Assembly (NCBI RefSeq): GCF_000737595.1
Contig: NZ_CP006271.1
Location: 1-64,000 of the forward strand
DNA length: 64,000 nt
Source: Synechococcus sp. KORDI-52
Lineage (GTDB): Bacteria > Cyanobacteriota > Cyanobacteriia > PCC-6307 > Cyanobiaceae
Direction of reading: 5' to 3'
Part shown: positions 38,227-49,706 of the stretch, piece after piece
Numbering within the stretch: the first letter of the stretch is position 1
Layout of the letters: the number at the start of each line of letters is the position of its first letter
Program-made: the position numbers and the translations under genes
Notes under the pieces: generated by a model
Databases searched by the model: none
The model's input: only the letters and a program-made list of their open reading frames with translations
Told to the model about the DNA's origin: nothing

Positions 38227-39420
38227 CTATAGTTCACGCAAGACTTCCGCGCATGTCCATCGAAGTGGCTCCCAAGTGGATTTTAAAAGTAGAATTTCAA
38301 TATCACTACGACATTCCATTAAACCTAAAGTTAAACATCCCCAAGTCGCGGCTATTTTTGATTTTGCATACTGCGGAGCTGACTCCAATAATGATTCCTT
38401 TATTATATAAGATAATTCTGTTAGGCCGAGTTGAGACACCAAGCAATTTACTTGATAGTGAACACCATAATCAGAGCCATGATTGTCCCAAATGGACTTA
38501 ATTGCGTCAGTTACAGTTGAAGCTGGCCAACTCAATAAGGTCTTTGCACCAAAGTACTGGCGCTCTTCGTCTCTATGCCTAAGGAAATCGCAAACTTTTT
38601 CTAGATCATTTGGTGCATCAAATTTCTGCGTAAAATACAGATTTCGAGAATCATCCTTCAACATTTGATTGATTAATGCTCTTTGCGATTTAGTTTTAAT
38701 TTTAGGAGTCATCTTGAACGCACTTTTAGCTCTCAACGGCATTGACACCGCTGCTTTCGAAATACTTGACAAAAGAGAAGGGTCTCCAGCGTCACCAATA
38801 TCAATGACGGATGAACGTCTATGTATGACATTCAAATCATTGAGATGATTTTCAAGAATATGCAACTTACGCTTGTCATCTTCAACCCTTATTGAATAAG
38901 CGATTGATGCGCCATTAACCAATATATTTGGATTACTCTCTTGCTCGTGAATAATGCCATTACACTCATGCATCTCCAAACGAGTGAAGCATTGAATGGC
39001 AACACGCTTGAGTACATCGGAGCCATTTTGAATAATCTTCAAAAGAGATGATTTAAACTGAGCGTCAAGAGGTATACCAAAATTAATTAGCGTATCTACT
39101 GAATTCACAATCGTCTGCTCATCACTACTATGCATAGCTTCATAAATGGTTGGCAGAGTACTAAGGTCGCGACGACGCCCTAGCGCTTCAATGGACTTAC
39201 GACGCGTAATGGAATCGAAGATATTATCTCTATCCCCGGTAGCCGCTACGACTAATGCATCCAGAGAATCTCGTGAAGAACAAGCTCCCAACCGTGTTGC
39301 AGCTATATATTTGATGCCAGGATTATCAAGAGTACAAACATTTTGCGAAAGCAACTCAATTGCTTGCTGTTCACCCATCCATGAAAAGAGATTATCAAAT
39401 CGCTGTGAACTTGGCACCAT
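38227..39420 (-). CDS. mpeW: E/F-clan phycobilin lyase MpeW of the acclimation island
   Basis: A 397-residue HEAT-repeat lyase, paralogue of the gene at 31287 with conserved blocks in the same order (SITRRKSIEALGRR, VIDIGDAGD, HRDEERQYFGAKTLL, PQYAKSKIAATWGCLTLGL). In CA4-B strains the island lyase MpeW attaches phycoerythrobilin to Cys83 of MpeA in green light. The island position between mpeU and cpeZ supports MpeW over MpeZ, which belongs to the CA4-A configuration. The gene is AT-rich and convergent with the Fci regulators. Confidence 0.75.
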   Translation of the reverse strand: MVPSSQRFDNLFSWMGEQQAIELLSQNVCTLDNPGIKYIAATRLGACSSRDSLDALVVAATGDRDNIFDSITRRKSIEALGRRRDLSTLPTIYEAMHSSDEQTIVNSVDTLINFGIPLDAQFKSSLLKIIQNGSDVLKRVAIQCFTRLEMHECNGIIHEQESNPNILVNGASIAYSIRVEDDKRKLHILENHLNDLNVIHRRSSVIDIGDAGDPSLLSSISKAAVSMPLRAKSAFKMTPKIKTKSQRALINQMLKDDSRNLYFTQKFDAPNDLEKVCDFLRHRDEERQYFGAKTLLSWPASTVTDAIKSIWDNHGSDYGVHYQVNCLVSQLGLTELSYIIKESLLESAPQYAKSKIAATWGCLTLGLMECRSDIEILLLKSTWEPLRWTCAEVLREL

Positions 39421-39502
39421 GCAACATGCGTATATTCAATTTTTACAGAAAAAATGATCGGTAAATCCGATTTGGTAAGAAGTGACCCGAGCGGCAGAGG
39501 GA

Positions 39503-39520
39503 TTGATAATTAGTGGACAT
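39503..39520 (+). promoter_or_regulatory. Candidate Fci operator near mpeW
   Basis: TTGATAATTAGTGGACAT, 83 bases upstream of the mpeW start codon. It matches the copy upstream of fciB at 14 of its first 17 positions. Confidence 0.5.
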
Positions 39521-39721
39521 GTACTTTAAGAAGAATGAACCAACAAATTCAACGGTAGTACCAAGAACAATTTACTTCTAAATTCGAATCAATGAGTAAC
39601 TCTAATTGCCTTATAGGATCCAACCAAAACTTTCTATTGAGCCAGGGACCTTTTAGAAAAAAGATTCACTGGCATCAATGCTGTGTAACAGGACGCCGAG
39701 CCGTCAATAAGCAAAACAACC

Positions 39722-39760
39722 CTGATAAGAACCGGACACTTGCTGATAAGATCTGGACAT
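39722..39760 (+). promoter_or_regulatory. Tandem candidate Fci operator, 21-bp period
   Basis: Two direct repeats, CTGATAAGAACCGGACAC (39722-39739) and CTGATAAGATCTGGACAT (39743-39760), identical at 15 of 18 positions and spaced 21 bp start to start, two helical turns. This geometry is classical for AraC-family dimers. The second copy ends 14 bases before the Nif11 gene start. Confidence 0.6.
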
Positions 39761-39774
39761 TCCACTAATGCATC

Positions 39775-40119
39775 ATGTCTCGTGCTGAGTTTATCCGCTT
39801 TCTTCAGGTTCTAGAAGAAGACTCGTCGTTCAGATCCCTTTTCAAAGAAGCTGAGCCCGAGGAGATCCTCAAGCTCGCTGATCAACATGGATTTATCTTT
39901 TCTGATGAAATAAAAGGGCGTTTTCTTAATCGATGGGCAGGTGTATACTTCTGCCCTTTTGCCAATGATGTTGGGAGGTTGTGCCCCAAGATGGTGCCAG
40001 AAGGATTCAGTACTCTCCTTCACTATTCGCAGACAACATGCGCAAAAGATGACAAAGTAGAACGTTTTAATTTTCGCGCTGGAGGCTATTACAAAGGAGT
40101 CGAAACTGTACCTCGATAA
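39775..40119 (+). CDS. Nif11-domain protein of the acclimation island
   Basis: A 114-residue protein: an N-terminal Nif11 domain (EFIRFLQVLEEDSSFRSLFKEA, EEILKLADQHGFIFSDEI) followed by about 65 residues not seen in typical Nif11 leaders (NRWAGVYFCPFANDVGRLCP). CA4 islands are known to contain a small gene of unknown function next to the lyase and regulators, and this is probably it. The tandem operator-like repeat directly before the ATG suggests direct control by the Fci proteins. Convergent with cpeZ. Confidence 0.7.
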   Translation: MSRAEFIRFLQVLEEDSSFRSLFKEAEPEEILKLADQHGFIFSDEIKGRFLNRWAGVYFCPFANDVGRLCPKMVPEGFSTLLHYSQTTCAKDDKVERFNFRAGGYYKGVETVPR

Positions 40120-40128
40120 AAATATAAT

Positions 40129-40767
40129 CTAACGCTTTGAATTGAGCAGATTCTGAAGTCGTGCCAATGCGGACTGTGCAGCCTCCTGAATCAAGGGATC
40201 AGCATTGTTGTTCTGCAGTGACCTTAATGCATCCTCTGCCATAGGATTTGGAATATCGGCAAGAGCCTGAGATGCACTGAAAATCAGAGCAACATTTTGG
40301 CTGCAGAGAGACTTGGCCAAAATCTTGATTGCCTCTTCAGACTTGAATTGTTGCTTACCGATCTGACCAAGACACATCAACGCACCCTGCACGACAACCA
40401 TATCGGAATCATCAATCCCTTGTTCCAGCATTTGTATGACGGAATCAGGAAATGGCTGATCAGGAAAATTTTTGAACACTTGCACGAACGCTTTGGGGCA
40501 ACAACGCCTTGCAGTTTGATTGGCTGTTGTTGCATAAAGTTCGATCAAAGGATCGAATGCATCACTTCCAAAGAAACCAATGCCTTTAACAGCAGCTCTG
40601 TAAACTTTAGGATCATGATGACAAAACAGATCTAACAATCTTGGCAATGCTTCTTCCCGGTAATTCTCAGAAAGAACCAAACATGCTTCTTCTTGAATCC
40701 TAGGATTAGGATGCATTAGGTCTTCAAACAGTGCATCAACTGAAGGAATGCTGGAATCGCCGCTCAC
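40129..40767 (-). CDS. cpeZ: Phycoerythrin lyase or chaperone subunit CpeZ
   Basis: A 212-residue HEAT-repeat protein of the E/F lyase clan, built of about five units (EEACLVLSENYREEALPRLL, YRAAVKGIGFFGSDAFDPLI and so on). CpeZ assists CpeY in attaching phycoerythrobilin to Cys82 of CpeA and has been described as chaperone-like. It begins with GTG 40767, 72 bases after cpeY, in the usual cpeY-cpeZ order. Confidence 0.82.
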   Translation of the reverse strand: MSGDSSIPSVDALFEDLMHPNPRIQEEACLVLSENYREEALPRLLDLFCHHDPKVYRAAVKGIGFFGSDAFDPLIELYATTANQTARRCCPKAFVQVFKNFPDQPFPDSVIQMLEQGIDDSDMVVVQGALMCLGQIGKQQFKSEEAIKILAKSLCSQNVALIFSASQALADIPNPMAEDALRSLQNNNADPLIQEAAQSALARLQNLLNSKR

Positions 40768-40839
40768 TTAAAACTAAATCGTTTATTCATCAATATTAGC
40801 ATTGCATGCCTAGGCTCATGAGAGCATCCTACTTGATTC

Positions 40840-42165
40840 TCAACCATGATCTAGAAGGCTCTGTGCTTTTAGTTGCAGCAAACTATCAACATCAGATTCG
40901 ACAAGCTGTTGCAGCTGCAGTTGATATCGAAGTTGCAGATCATCGCTGTGATCAGATTGGATCAACAGAAGGCCTGCATAACGCATATCCCAACTAAGGC
41001 TATTTTCTAGAGACAAGCAATTTTCCAGAAAACAATTACATTGACTAGGGAATAGCTTTGCGAATGACAACAATGCAGCTGAAGGTGATTTTCTAAATTG
41101 TGGTCGCTTATCTACAATTGCATCAGAGAGAATTTTATGAATCTGAAGCAGAGCTTCTTCAGTCCAACCTTCCACAAGTCCAAACAACCGCATTAAAAAA
41201 TAATGTGCGCCGTAGTCATTGTGAGCTTTTTCTTGCCAGCAACTCTCAACAGAACTCCAAATTTCTCGATTATCACGCTTTAACAGCTCCTGCATTGCAA
41301 GATAGCAACGACTAAAATCTGGATGAAATAGTCCCTCTATCAAAAGCTGTGTGGGCATAGATTCACCGTAATGATGAAGCACCGTTATCAACCGAGGGTC
41401 ATCATACAAAAGTTGATCAACTGCTGATATTGCTTCATCATCTGAGAGTTTGTTTGATGGATGATCAAACAGAGCTCTCACAGCCCGCATCCGAAATGCA
41501 GGGGAAATTGGCGCTTGGAGCAATTCAGATAAAAGCTGAACAGCATTCGCATCGATCACATCCTGTACAGCTGACTGTCGATCCATTTGATTGGAATCGT
41601 ACAAATGATCTGAAAGATCAGTCAGATGGGATTGATCTCCAGATAGATGAATCATGGCAGCGATGGCGGCACCGCGGACTGAAGTCTTCTCATGGGCTGT
41701 ATAAACAGAAATAGGCGCAATTGCTGATTTAACAGAAAGCTTTGAAAGACTTTGAATTAAGACTCTTTGATTCTGGCTAGAGTCATACAACAAATCAATC
41801 ATACGTTGATGCACTTCAGGGTCTTGACAATTCAGACAAGACAAAGCCCAAGCAGCATTCTCAACCATATAAACATCAGAGCTGCCTAAAAAGGTAGCAA
41901 TTTTGGACGTAGCCTCTACAACCCCTAATCGTGCAAGAACTTCTACAGCTTTTCGTTGTGCAAGACCTACCGGTACATCCACAGAACACTTGTCTAAAAA
42001 CGCCAATAATGCTTGGCTTGTTATGGGGCCAGGAAAATTAATCAGATGAGAAACAGCCATATAATAATCACTCTCACTCTCAAGAACTCCAACATCTTTA
42101 GACAAGATATCAACTGCCCCTTGTTGATCCAAGCCATCATGAATATTATCGAAAAGACCAGGCAT
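40840..42165 (-). CDS. cpeY: Phycoerythrobilin lyase CpeY
   Basis: A 441-residue HEAT-repeat lyase that attaches phycoerythrobilin to alpha-82 of phycoerythrin I (Cys82 of CpeA). The start MPGLFDNIHDGLDQQGAVDIL and the length fit CpeY; repeat helices are visible throughout, and YYMAVSHL near residue 37 matches the YxAAxRL block of related lyases. I use ATG 42165 rather than the in-frame TTG two codons upstream. Transcribed with cpeZ, downstream of the cpeBA terminator on the same strand. Confidence 0.85.
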   Translation of the reverse strand: MPGLFDNIHDGLDQQGAVDILSKDVGVLESESDYYMAVSHLINFPGPITSQALLAFLDKCSVDVPVGLAQRKAVEVLARLGVVEATSKIATFLGSSDVYMVENAAWALSCLNCQDPEVHQRMIDLLYDSSQNQRVLIQSLSKLSVKSAIAPISVYTAHEKTSVRGAAIAAMIHLSGDQSHLTDLSDHLYDSNQMDRQSAVQDVIDANAVQLLSELLQAPISPAFRMRAVRALFDHPSNKLSDDEAISAVDQLLYDDPRLITVLHHYGESMPTQLLIEGLFHPDFSRCYLAMQELLKRDNREIWSSVESCWQEKAHNDYGAHYFLMRLFGLVEGWTEEALLQIHKILSDAIVDKRPQFRKSPSAALLSFAKLFPSQCNCFLENCLSLENSLSWDMRYAGLLLIQSDHSDDLQLRYQLQLQQLVESDVDSLLQLKAQSLLDHG

Positions 42166-42298
42166 TAGCAATGGTTAACATATGACAATTATACTTGAGG
42201 CGCATCAATCAATGGGGCCCATCGGAATAAGAAAGTAATAGCAAGCTTGCCATCAGACGACACCGGAGGCAAAATTCTTCTGAGCCACTACAAAAAAT

Positions 42299-42655
42299 AT
42301 GGGACCTTTCCCAGGGCGATTGATCCACGTTTCCACTGGTGTGATGGACGGCTGCAGACCCTCAACTGCCCACACAGTTTGCATTGACACCCGGTTCATG
42401 GCGCAATGGATGAAATCTTTTAAAAGTTGCAATACACCGATAACATCTGTTGGCTGGAGCGCAGCGGATCAACCTTTGATACCAGCACCTAAAAAGCAAC
42501 CGTCTGAATCTAAGGTGCTGAAGCTAGTCGAGAAATTAACTCCTCAAAAAGAATCTTCTTCCAACAAGAAAGAAAACGCAGATTCAGGCAAAGCAGAGGC
42601 CAAGAAAGGTAAAAGTACCTCTAGCCGCCGTAGGAATCGCCGGAAACAAGCCTGA
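42299..42655 (+). CDS. Hypothetical protein with highly basic tail
   Basis: A 118-residue frame with a Ser/Lys/Arg-rich, disordered-looking C-terminus ending SRRRNRRKQA. The first half is unremarkable, and the true start may be ATG 42398 (MAQWMKSFKS, 85 residues). It points against its neighbours and ends seven bases from the convergent gene at 42663. A basic tail could bind nucleic acid or an acidic antenna protein; nothing more can be said. Confidence 0.5.
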   Translation: MGPFPGRLIHVSTGVMDGCRPSTAHTVCIDTRFMAQWMKSFKSCNTPITSVGWSAADQPLIPAPKKQPSESKVLKLVEKLTPQKESSSNKKENADSGKAEAKKGKSTSSRRRNRRKQA

Positions 42656-42662
42656 TTGAAAT

Positions 42663-43097
42663 TTATAAAGCTTTTGAAGAGACTTCAAAGATCGCGTCTT
42701 CAGATCGGCCAGCTTTAAGAGCCTCCCAGTTGATCGCTTGAAGAAAAGCGATTTCATCAGGCGTTTCAACCAAATCAACACCCCAATACCCCTCCTGGAG
42801 TGGAGCTCCAGGAGAAGCTTGGGAGTCTTTTCTTCCACCAAGTGCCAGAACAACGTGGTTCGTTTCATGCCCGAGTTGACGACGGTATTGCAACCAAGTC
42901 TGCACTAGATCAGCAGCCATATCTTGCGGCAATAAATCAGATGATATTGAGAGTTTCCAATGAGGGTGATTAAGAACTGCTGTTGAAGAAATATTTTTCG
43001 AAAGAGATTTGAGCTCTTGAGCAAGCAGTTCAAAATCCAATGCAGGCACTTGATCTGATTGAACCTGTAAGTTATGGGATAGAACAAATGTCGTCAT
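42663..43097 (-). CDS. Unknown protein between cpeA and cpeY
   Basis: A 144-residue soluble protein, mixed alpha/beta, with no recognised domain (features: LLAQELKSLSKNI, TWLQYRRQLGHETNHVVLALGG, LVETPDEIAFLQAINWEALK). It lies downstream of the cpeBA terminator and upstream of cpeY on the same strand, a position where marine phycobilisome loci carry genes of unknown function. A role in phycoerythrin assembly is only suggested by place. Confidence 0.6.
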   Translation of the reverse strand: MTTFVLSHNLQVQSDQVPALDFELLAQELKSLSKNISSTAVLNHPHWKLSISSDLLPQDMAADLVQTWLQYRRQLGHETNHVVLALGGRKDSQASPGAPLQEGYWGVDLVETPDEIAFLQAINWEALKAGRSEDAIFEVSSKAL

Positions 43098-43181
43098 CGA
43101 AAAATTGCACCTCTAAGGAATCTAATGGAATTTCAGCGTGTCCGTGATGGGTGGATCAGTGGTCTTCCATCTGGTTTACAC

Positions 43182-43210
43182 AAAAAAAGGGGGAGCAACT
43201 GCTCCCCCTT
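43182..43210 (-). terminator. Rho-independent terminator of cpeBA
   Basis: Stem GGGGGAGC/GCTCCCCC (43189-43208) with a four-base loop; read on the minus strand it is followed by seven T (43182-43188). It lies 22 bases after the cpeA stop. Confidence 0.94.
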
Positions 43211-43230
43211 TCCCTAAAATCTTGAAAAGA

Positions 43231-43734
<504 letters not shown>

Positions 43735-43786
43735 TTAGGTAAAAGGTGCTGAAAAGGTAAGGAGAGAAGACTTGATCGTCCGCAGA

Positions 43787-44650
<864 letters not shown>

Positions 44651-44884
44651 ATGGACAACGCAGCGTCCGATTTACCAAGCCTCGAAGAGTTGCAAGAGTC
44701 CATCGATGAATTAGCAGCATACAGGGAAAGACTGTTTCAAGATGTAGTTGGTTTGGGCAAAAAACTGCGCTTATCACAGAAGAAGATTGACGCCACTGTT
44801 GCAGCACATCCAGAGCTCCAAAGACTCGATGAGGTGATGTCACAGCTGGTTGCACAAAGAAATGCACAACAGAGTCAGCCTTGA
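44651..44884 (+). CDS. Small coiled-coil protein upstream of cpeS
   Basis: A 77-residue, almost entirely helical protein (SLEELQESIDELAAYRERLFQ, LRLSQKKIDATVAAHPELQRL). It begins at ATG 44651 and precedes cpeS by 63 bases, probably in the same transcript as cpeS-pebA-pebB. The family is not recognised. Size and context fit one of the unknown genes of marine phycobilisome loci. Confidence 0.65.
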   Translation: MDNAASDLPSLEELQESIDELAAYRERLFQDVVGLGKKLRLSQKKIDATVAAHPELQRLDEVMSQLVAQRNAQQSQP

Positions 44885-44947
44885 AGCGCCGAAACATTAC
44901 TTTACCGGTTCGCCTGTATTAATTAACTTTCTTCAAAGCGCAAACCA

Positions 44948-47084
<2,137 letters not shown>

Positions 47085-47220
47085 GCATTATGAACAGCTT
47101 TCGGGAGGCTCCGGAGCTGTTGGCCAGAATCGCATGCGACGGGATGGAGGCAATAGCCTTCAACCATCCCTTTCAAGTCTGAGATTCCCGCTCCAGACGT
47201 AGTTCACAGGAACAACAACC

Positions 47221-47739
47221 ATGTTCGACGCCTTCACCAAGGTTGTCGCCCAGGCCGATGCCCGGGGACAATTCATCAGCACCAGCGAGATCGACGCCCT
47301 CGCTGCCATGGTTTCCGACAGCAACAAGCGTCTGGATGCCGTTAACCGCATCTCCAGCAACGCCTCCAGCATCGTTGCTTCGGCCGCTCGTCAGCTGTTT
47401 GCACAACAGCCTTCTCTGATTTCCCCTGGCGGTAACGCTTACACCTCCCGTCGTATGGCTGCTTGCCTGCGCGACATGGAGATCATCCTGCGTTACGTCA
47501 CCTACTCCGCTTTCACAGGTGATTCTTCCGTGATGGAGGACCGCTGCCTGAATGGCCTGCGCGAGACCTACCTGGCCCTCGGCACTCCCGGTGCTTCAGT
47601 TGCAGCTGGAGTCAACCTGATGAAGGAAGCCGCTCTGGCACTCGTCAACGACAAAGCTGGCATCTCAGCTGGTGACTGCGCCTCCCTGAGCAGCGAAATC
47701 GGCACCTACTTCGACAAAGCCGCAGCTTCCGTCGCCTGA
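47221..47739 (+). CDS. rpcB: R-phycocyanin beta subunit
   Basis: Beta subunit of the rod-base phycocyanin, 172 residues. Bilin cysteines are Cys82 ([11 protein letters not shown]) and Cys153 (SAGDCASL). The start [18 protein letters not shown] is invariant; AGGA precedes it. In phycoerythrin-rich marine strains this is R-phycocyanin, here named by context. 37 bases before rpcA. Confidence 0.95.
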   Translation: MFDAFTKVVAQADARGQFISTSEIDALAAMVSDSNKRLDAVNRISSNASSIVASAARQLFAQQPSLISPGGNAYTSRRMAACLRDMEIILRYVTYSAFTGDSSVMEDRCLNGLRETYLALGTPGASVAAGVNLMKEAALALVNDKAGISAGDCASLSSEIGTYFDKAAASVA

Positions 47740-47776
47740 TCGACGCGTTGATTCGACGTCTTACTTCTCCTAACCA

Positions 47777-48265
47777 ATGAAAACCCCTCTCACCGAAGCT
47801 GTTGCAGCCGCTGATTCTCAGGGACGTTTCCTGAGCAACACCGAAGTGCAAGCTGCCTCCGGTCGTTTCAATCGCGCCAAGGCCAGCCTCGAAGCTGCCA
47901 AGGCTCTCACCAGCAAGGCTGATTCCCTGGTGAACGGCGCTGCCCAGGCCGTGTACACCAAGTTCCCCTACACGACCCAGATGGCTGGGCCGAACTACTC
48001 AGCCAGCCCCGAGGGCAAAGCCAAGTGCTCCCGTGACGTGGGCTACTACCTGCGCATGATTACCTACTGCCTGGTCGCTGGCGGTACCGGCCCCATGGAC
48101 GACTACCTGATCGCCGGTCTGGACGAAATCAACCGCACTTTCGAGCTCTCCCCCTCCTGGTACGTGGAAGCTCTGAAGCACATCAAGGCCAACCACGGCC
48201 TCAGCGGCGACGCTGCTACCGAAGCCAACAGCTACATCGACTACGCCATCAACGCCCTGATCTGA
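47777..48265 (+). CDS. rpcA: R-phycocyanin alpha subunit
   Basis: Alpha subunit of the phycocyanin disc next to the core, 162 residues, with the single bilin cysteine at 84 ([15 protein letters not shown]). Start [20 protein letters not shown] is typical. Which bilin is attached depends on the RpcE/RpcF pair downstream. The gene is followed by a strong terminator, so rpcT onward may have separate expression. Confidence 0.95.
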   Translation: MKTPLTEAVAAADSQGRFLSNTEVQAASGRFNRAKASLEAAKALTSKADSLVNGAAQAVYTKFPYTTQMAGPNYSASPEGKAKCSRDVGYYLRMITYCLVAGGTGPMDDYLIAGLDEINRTFELSPSWYVEALKHIKANHGLSGDAATEANSYIDYAINALI

Positions 48266-48284
48266 TCAGTTGACGTTGTGTTCC

Positions 48285-48309
48285 AAGCCCCCCTCGGGGG
48301 GCTTTTTTT
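48285..48309 (+). terminator. Rho-independent terminator of rpcBA
   Basis: Stem AAGCCCCC/GGGGGCTT around a CTCG loop, followed by T7 (48303-48309). It lies 20 bases after the rpcA stop and would reduce transcription into the lyase genes. Confidence 0.93.
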
Positions 48310-48339
48310 ATTGTTCTTTTTCGGCCCCATCAGAGCGCT

Positions 48340-48933
48340 GTGATCACCCCCAACGTTCGGCGTTTTCTCAACCTGCTCTGTGGCGAATACAGCAACCAGC
48401 AGCAAGCCTTCGACAACCCTCCCCTGTATGCCCACATCTTTTTGAGGTATCGCCCACTCATACAGCTCCATCCAGGGTCGATCCTGCTCGAACAGACCTA
48501 TGCCGTTGATCCCAAGCATCCCTACCGGTTGCGCATGATCCGCGCTGAAGAGCAGGCCTCCGGCGCCATCAAGCTTTGGAATCACATCTTCCGTGACCCG
48601 GAACGCTTCGCCAGAGCCATGTTTGATCCGCAACTACGCCTCGCCATTCAGGACAGTGACCTGATCAGCCTGGATCAGTGCCACTACCAAGTGCTGGAAC
48701 AGCCAGACGGCTACCACGGCGCCATGGAACCAGGCTGCAAATGCATCGTGCAACGGAATGGCAAAGACACCGTTCTGGTGAGCAGCTTTCACTTGCAGGG
48801 GGACTCACTAGCGACCCTCGATCGCGGTCATGACCCGGACACAAATGAGCGTTGCTGGGGCTCGGTGGCAGGCCCGTTCCGGTTCAAACGAACTGAAAGC
48901 TGGACGACCGACATGGCATCGGCCTGGGTGTGA
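48340..48933 (+). CDS. rpcT: T-type phycobilin lyase for phycocyanin (RpcT/CpcT)
   Basis: A 197-residue CpcT-family lyase, which attaches the bilin at Cys153 of the phycocyanin beta subunit. Family blocks: FLNLLCGEYSNQQQAFDNPPLYAHIF, CHYQVLEQPDGYHGAMEPGC and TLDRGHDPDTNERCWGSVAGPF. The start is GTG 48340. Its stop overlaps the rpcE start in a TGATG arrangement. Confidence 0.88.
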   Translation: MITPNVRRFLNLLCGEYSNQQQAFDNPPLYAHIFLRYRPLIQLHPGSILLEQTYAVDPKHPYRLRMIRAEEQASGAIKLWNHIFRDPERFARAMFDPQLRLAIQDSDLISLDQCHYQVLEQPDGYHGAMEPGCKCIVQRNGKDTVLVSSFHLQGDSLATLDRGHDPDTNERCWGSVAGPFRFKRTESWTTDMASAWV

Positions 48934-49706
48934 TGGAACCGCTGAGTGAAACGCAGGTGATCAAAAACCTCCGCCAGAGGGAGGACTCTTCGGCGCAGTA
49001 CTACGCCGCCTGGTGGCTCGGAAAAATGCGCAGCCAGCATCCTGATGCCATCCCTCTGCTGCTCAGAGCTCTTGAAGCACTGGATGCCACGCCGATTGAT
49101 CCAGAGCAGCGCGGTGTCGCTCTCAACGCGATCCGTGCTCTAGGTCAGCTCAGGGATGTGAGAGCGGAACAACCTCTTCTGGCGCTGCTGCACTCCAACG
49201 ATTACACCGTCCGGGAGGAAGTGGTCCGCACGCTTGGTGCCATGGGCAGCTGTGGGGCTGTTGAGGGCATCCGCACCTTGCTGGCCAGTGGATTGGAGGG
49301 AGCAGGAGCTGAGCAACCCTCATCCCCCTTGCTCAGGGAACCCTGCGAAGCGTTGCTGGAAGCCCTCGGTGACATTGGTGATGGCAGCAGCAGCACTCTC
49401 GACGTGATTCAGCCGTTCACGGAGCACCCGCGGCCATTGATCCGTTCAGCGGCCTGCCGAGCATTGCTGCAGCTGACCGGTCTTGATCAGTGGGGTATGG
49501 AACTGAAAAAGCTGCTGAACCATCCAGAACCCCTGGTGCGCCGTGGCGCGCTGCTCGACCTCGGCGCCACCGGCTGGCTCGCCGCCGTGCCCTCGATCCG
49601 CTCGGCTGCGGTGGAACCCAGCCTCAAGCTGGTTGCACTCCGAGAGGTGGCGGAACGCAACGACGACCCCGATCACGTCCTCGACGCCATGGACGGACTG
49701 CTCTGA
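48933..49706 (+). CDS. rpcE: Phycocyanin alpha-84 lyase subunit E
   Basis: A 257-residue HEAT-repeat protein, E subunit of the heterodimeric lyase for Cys84 of RpcA. Typical blocks: SSAQYYAAWWLGKMR, ALNAIRALGQLRDVRAEQPLLALL and VREEVVRTLGAMGS. It starts at the ATG inside TGATG shared with the rpcT stop and ends in the same way with rpcF, so the three lyase genes are translationally coupled. Confidence 0.88.
   Translation: MEPLSETQVIKNLRQREDSSAQYYAAWWLGKMRSQHPDAIPLLLRALEALDATPIDPEQRGVALNAIRALGQLRDVRAEQPLLALLHSNDYTVREEVVRTLGAMGSCGAVEGIRTLLASGLEGAGAEQPSSPLLREPCEALLEALGDIGDGSSSTLDVIQPFTEHPRPLIRSAACRALLQLTGLDQWGMELKKLLNHPEPLVRRGALLDLGATGWLAAVPSIRSAAVEPSLKLVALREVAERNDDPDHVLDAMDGLL

Larger units (their letters stand above)
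39421..39774. other. 354-base intergenic region of the acclimation island
   Basis: Divergent space between mpeW (minus) and the Nif11 gene (plus). I see no gene in it. It holds three copies of the TGATAR-N5-GGACAY element (listed separately) and should carry the promoters of both genes. Confidence 0.7.
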
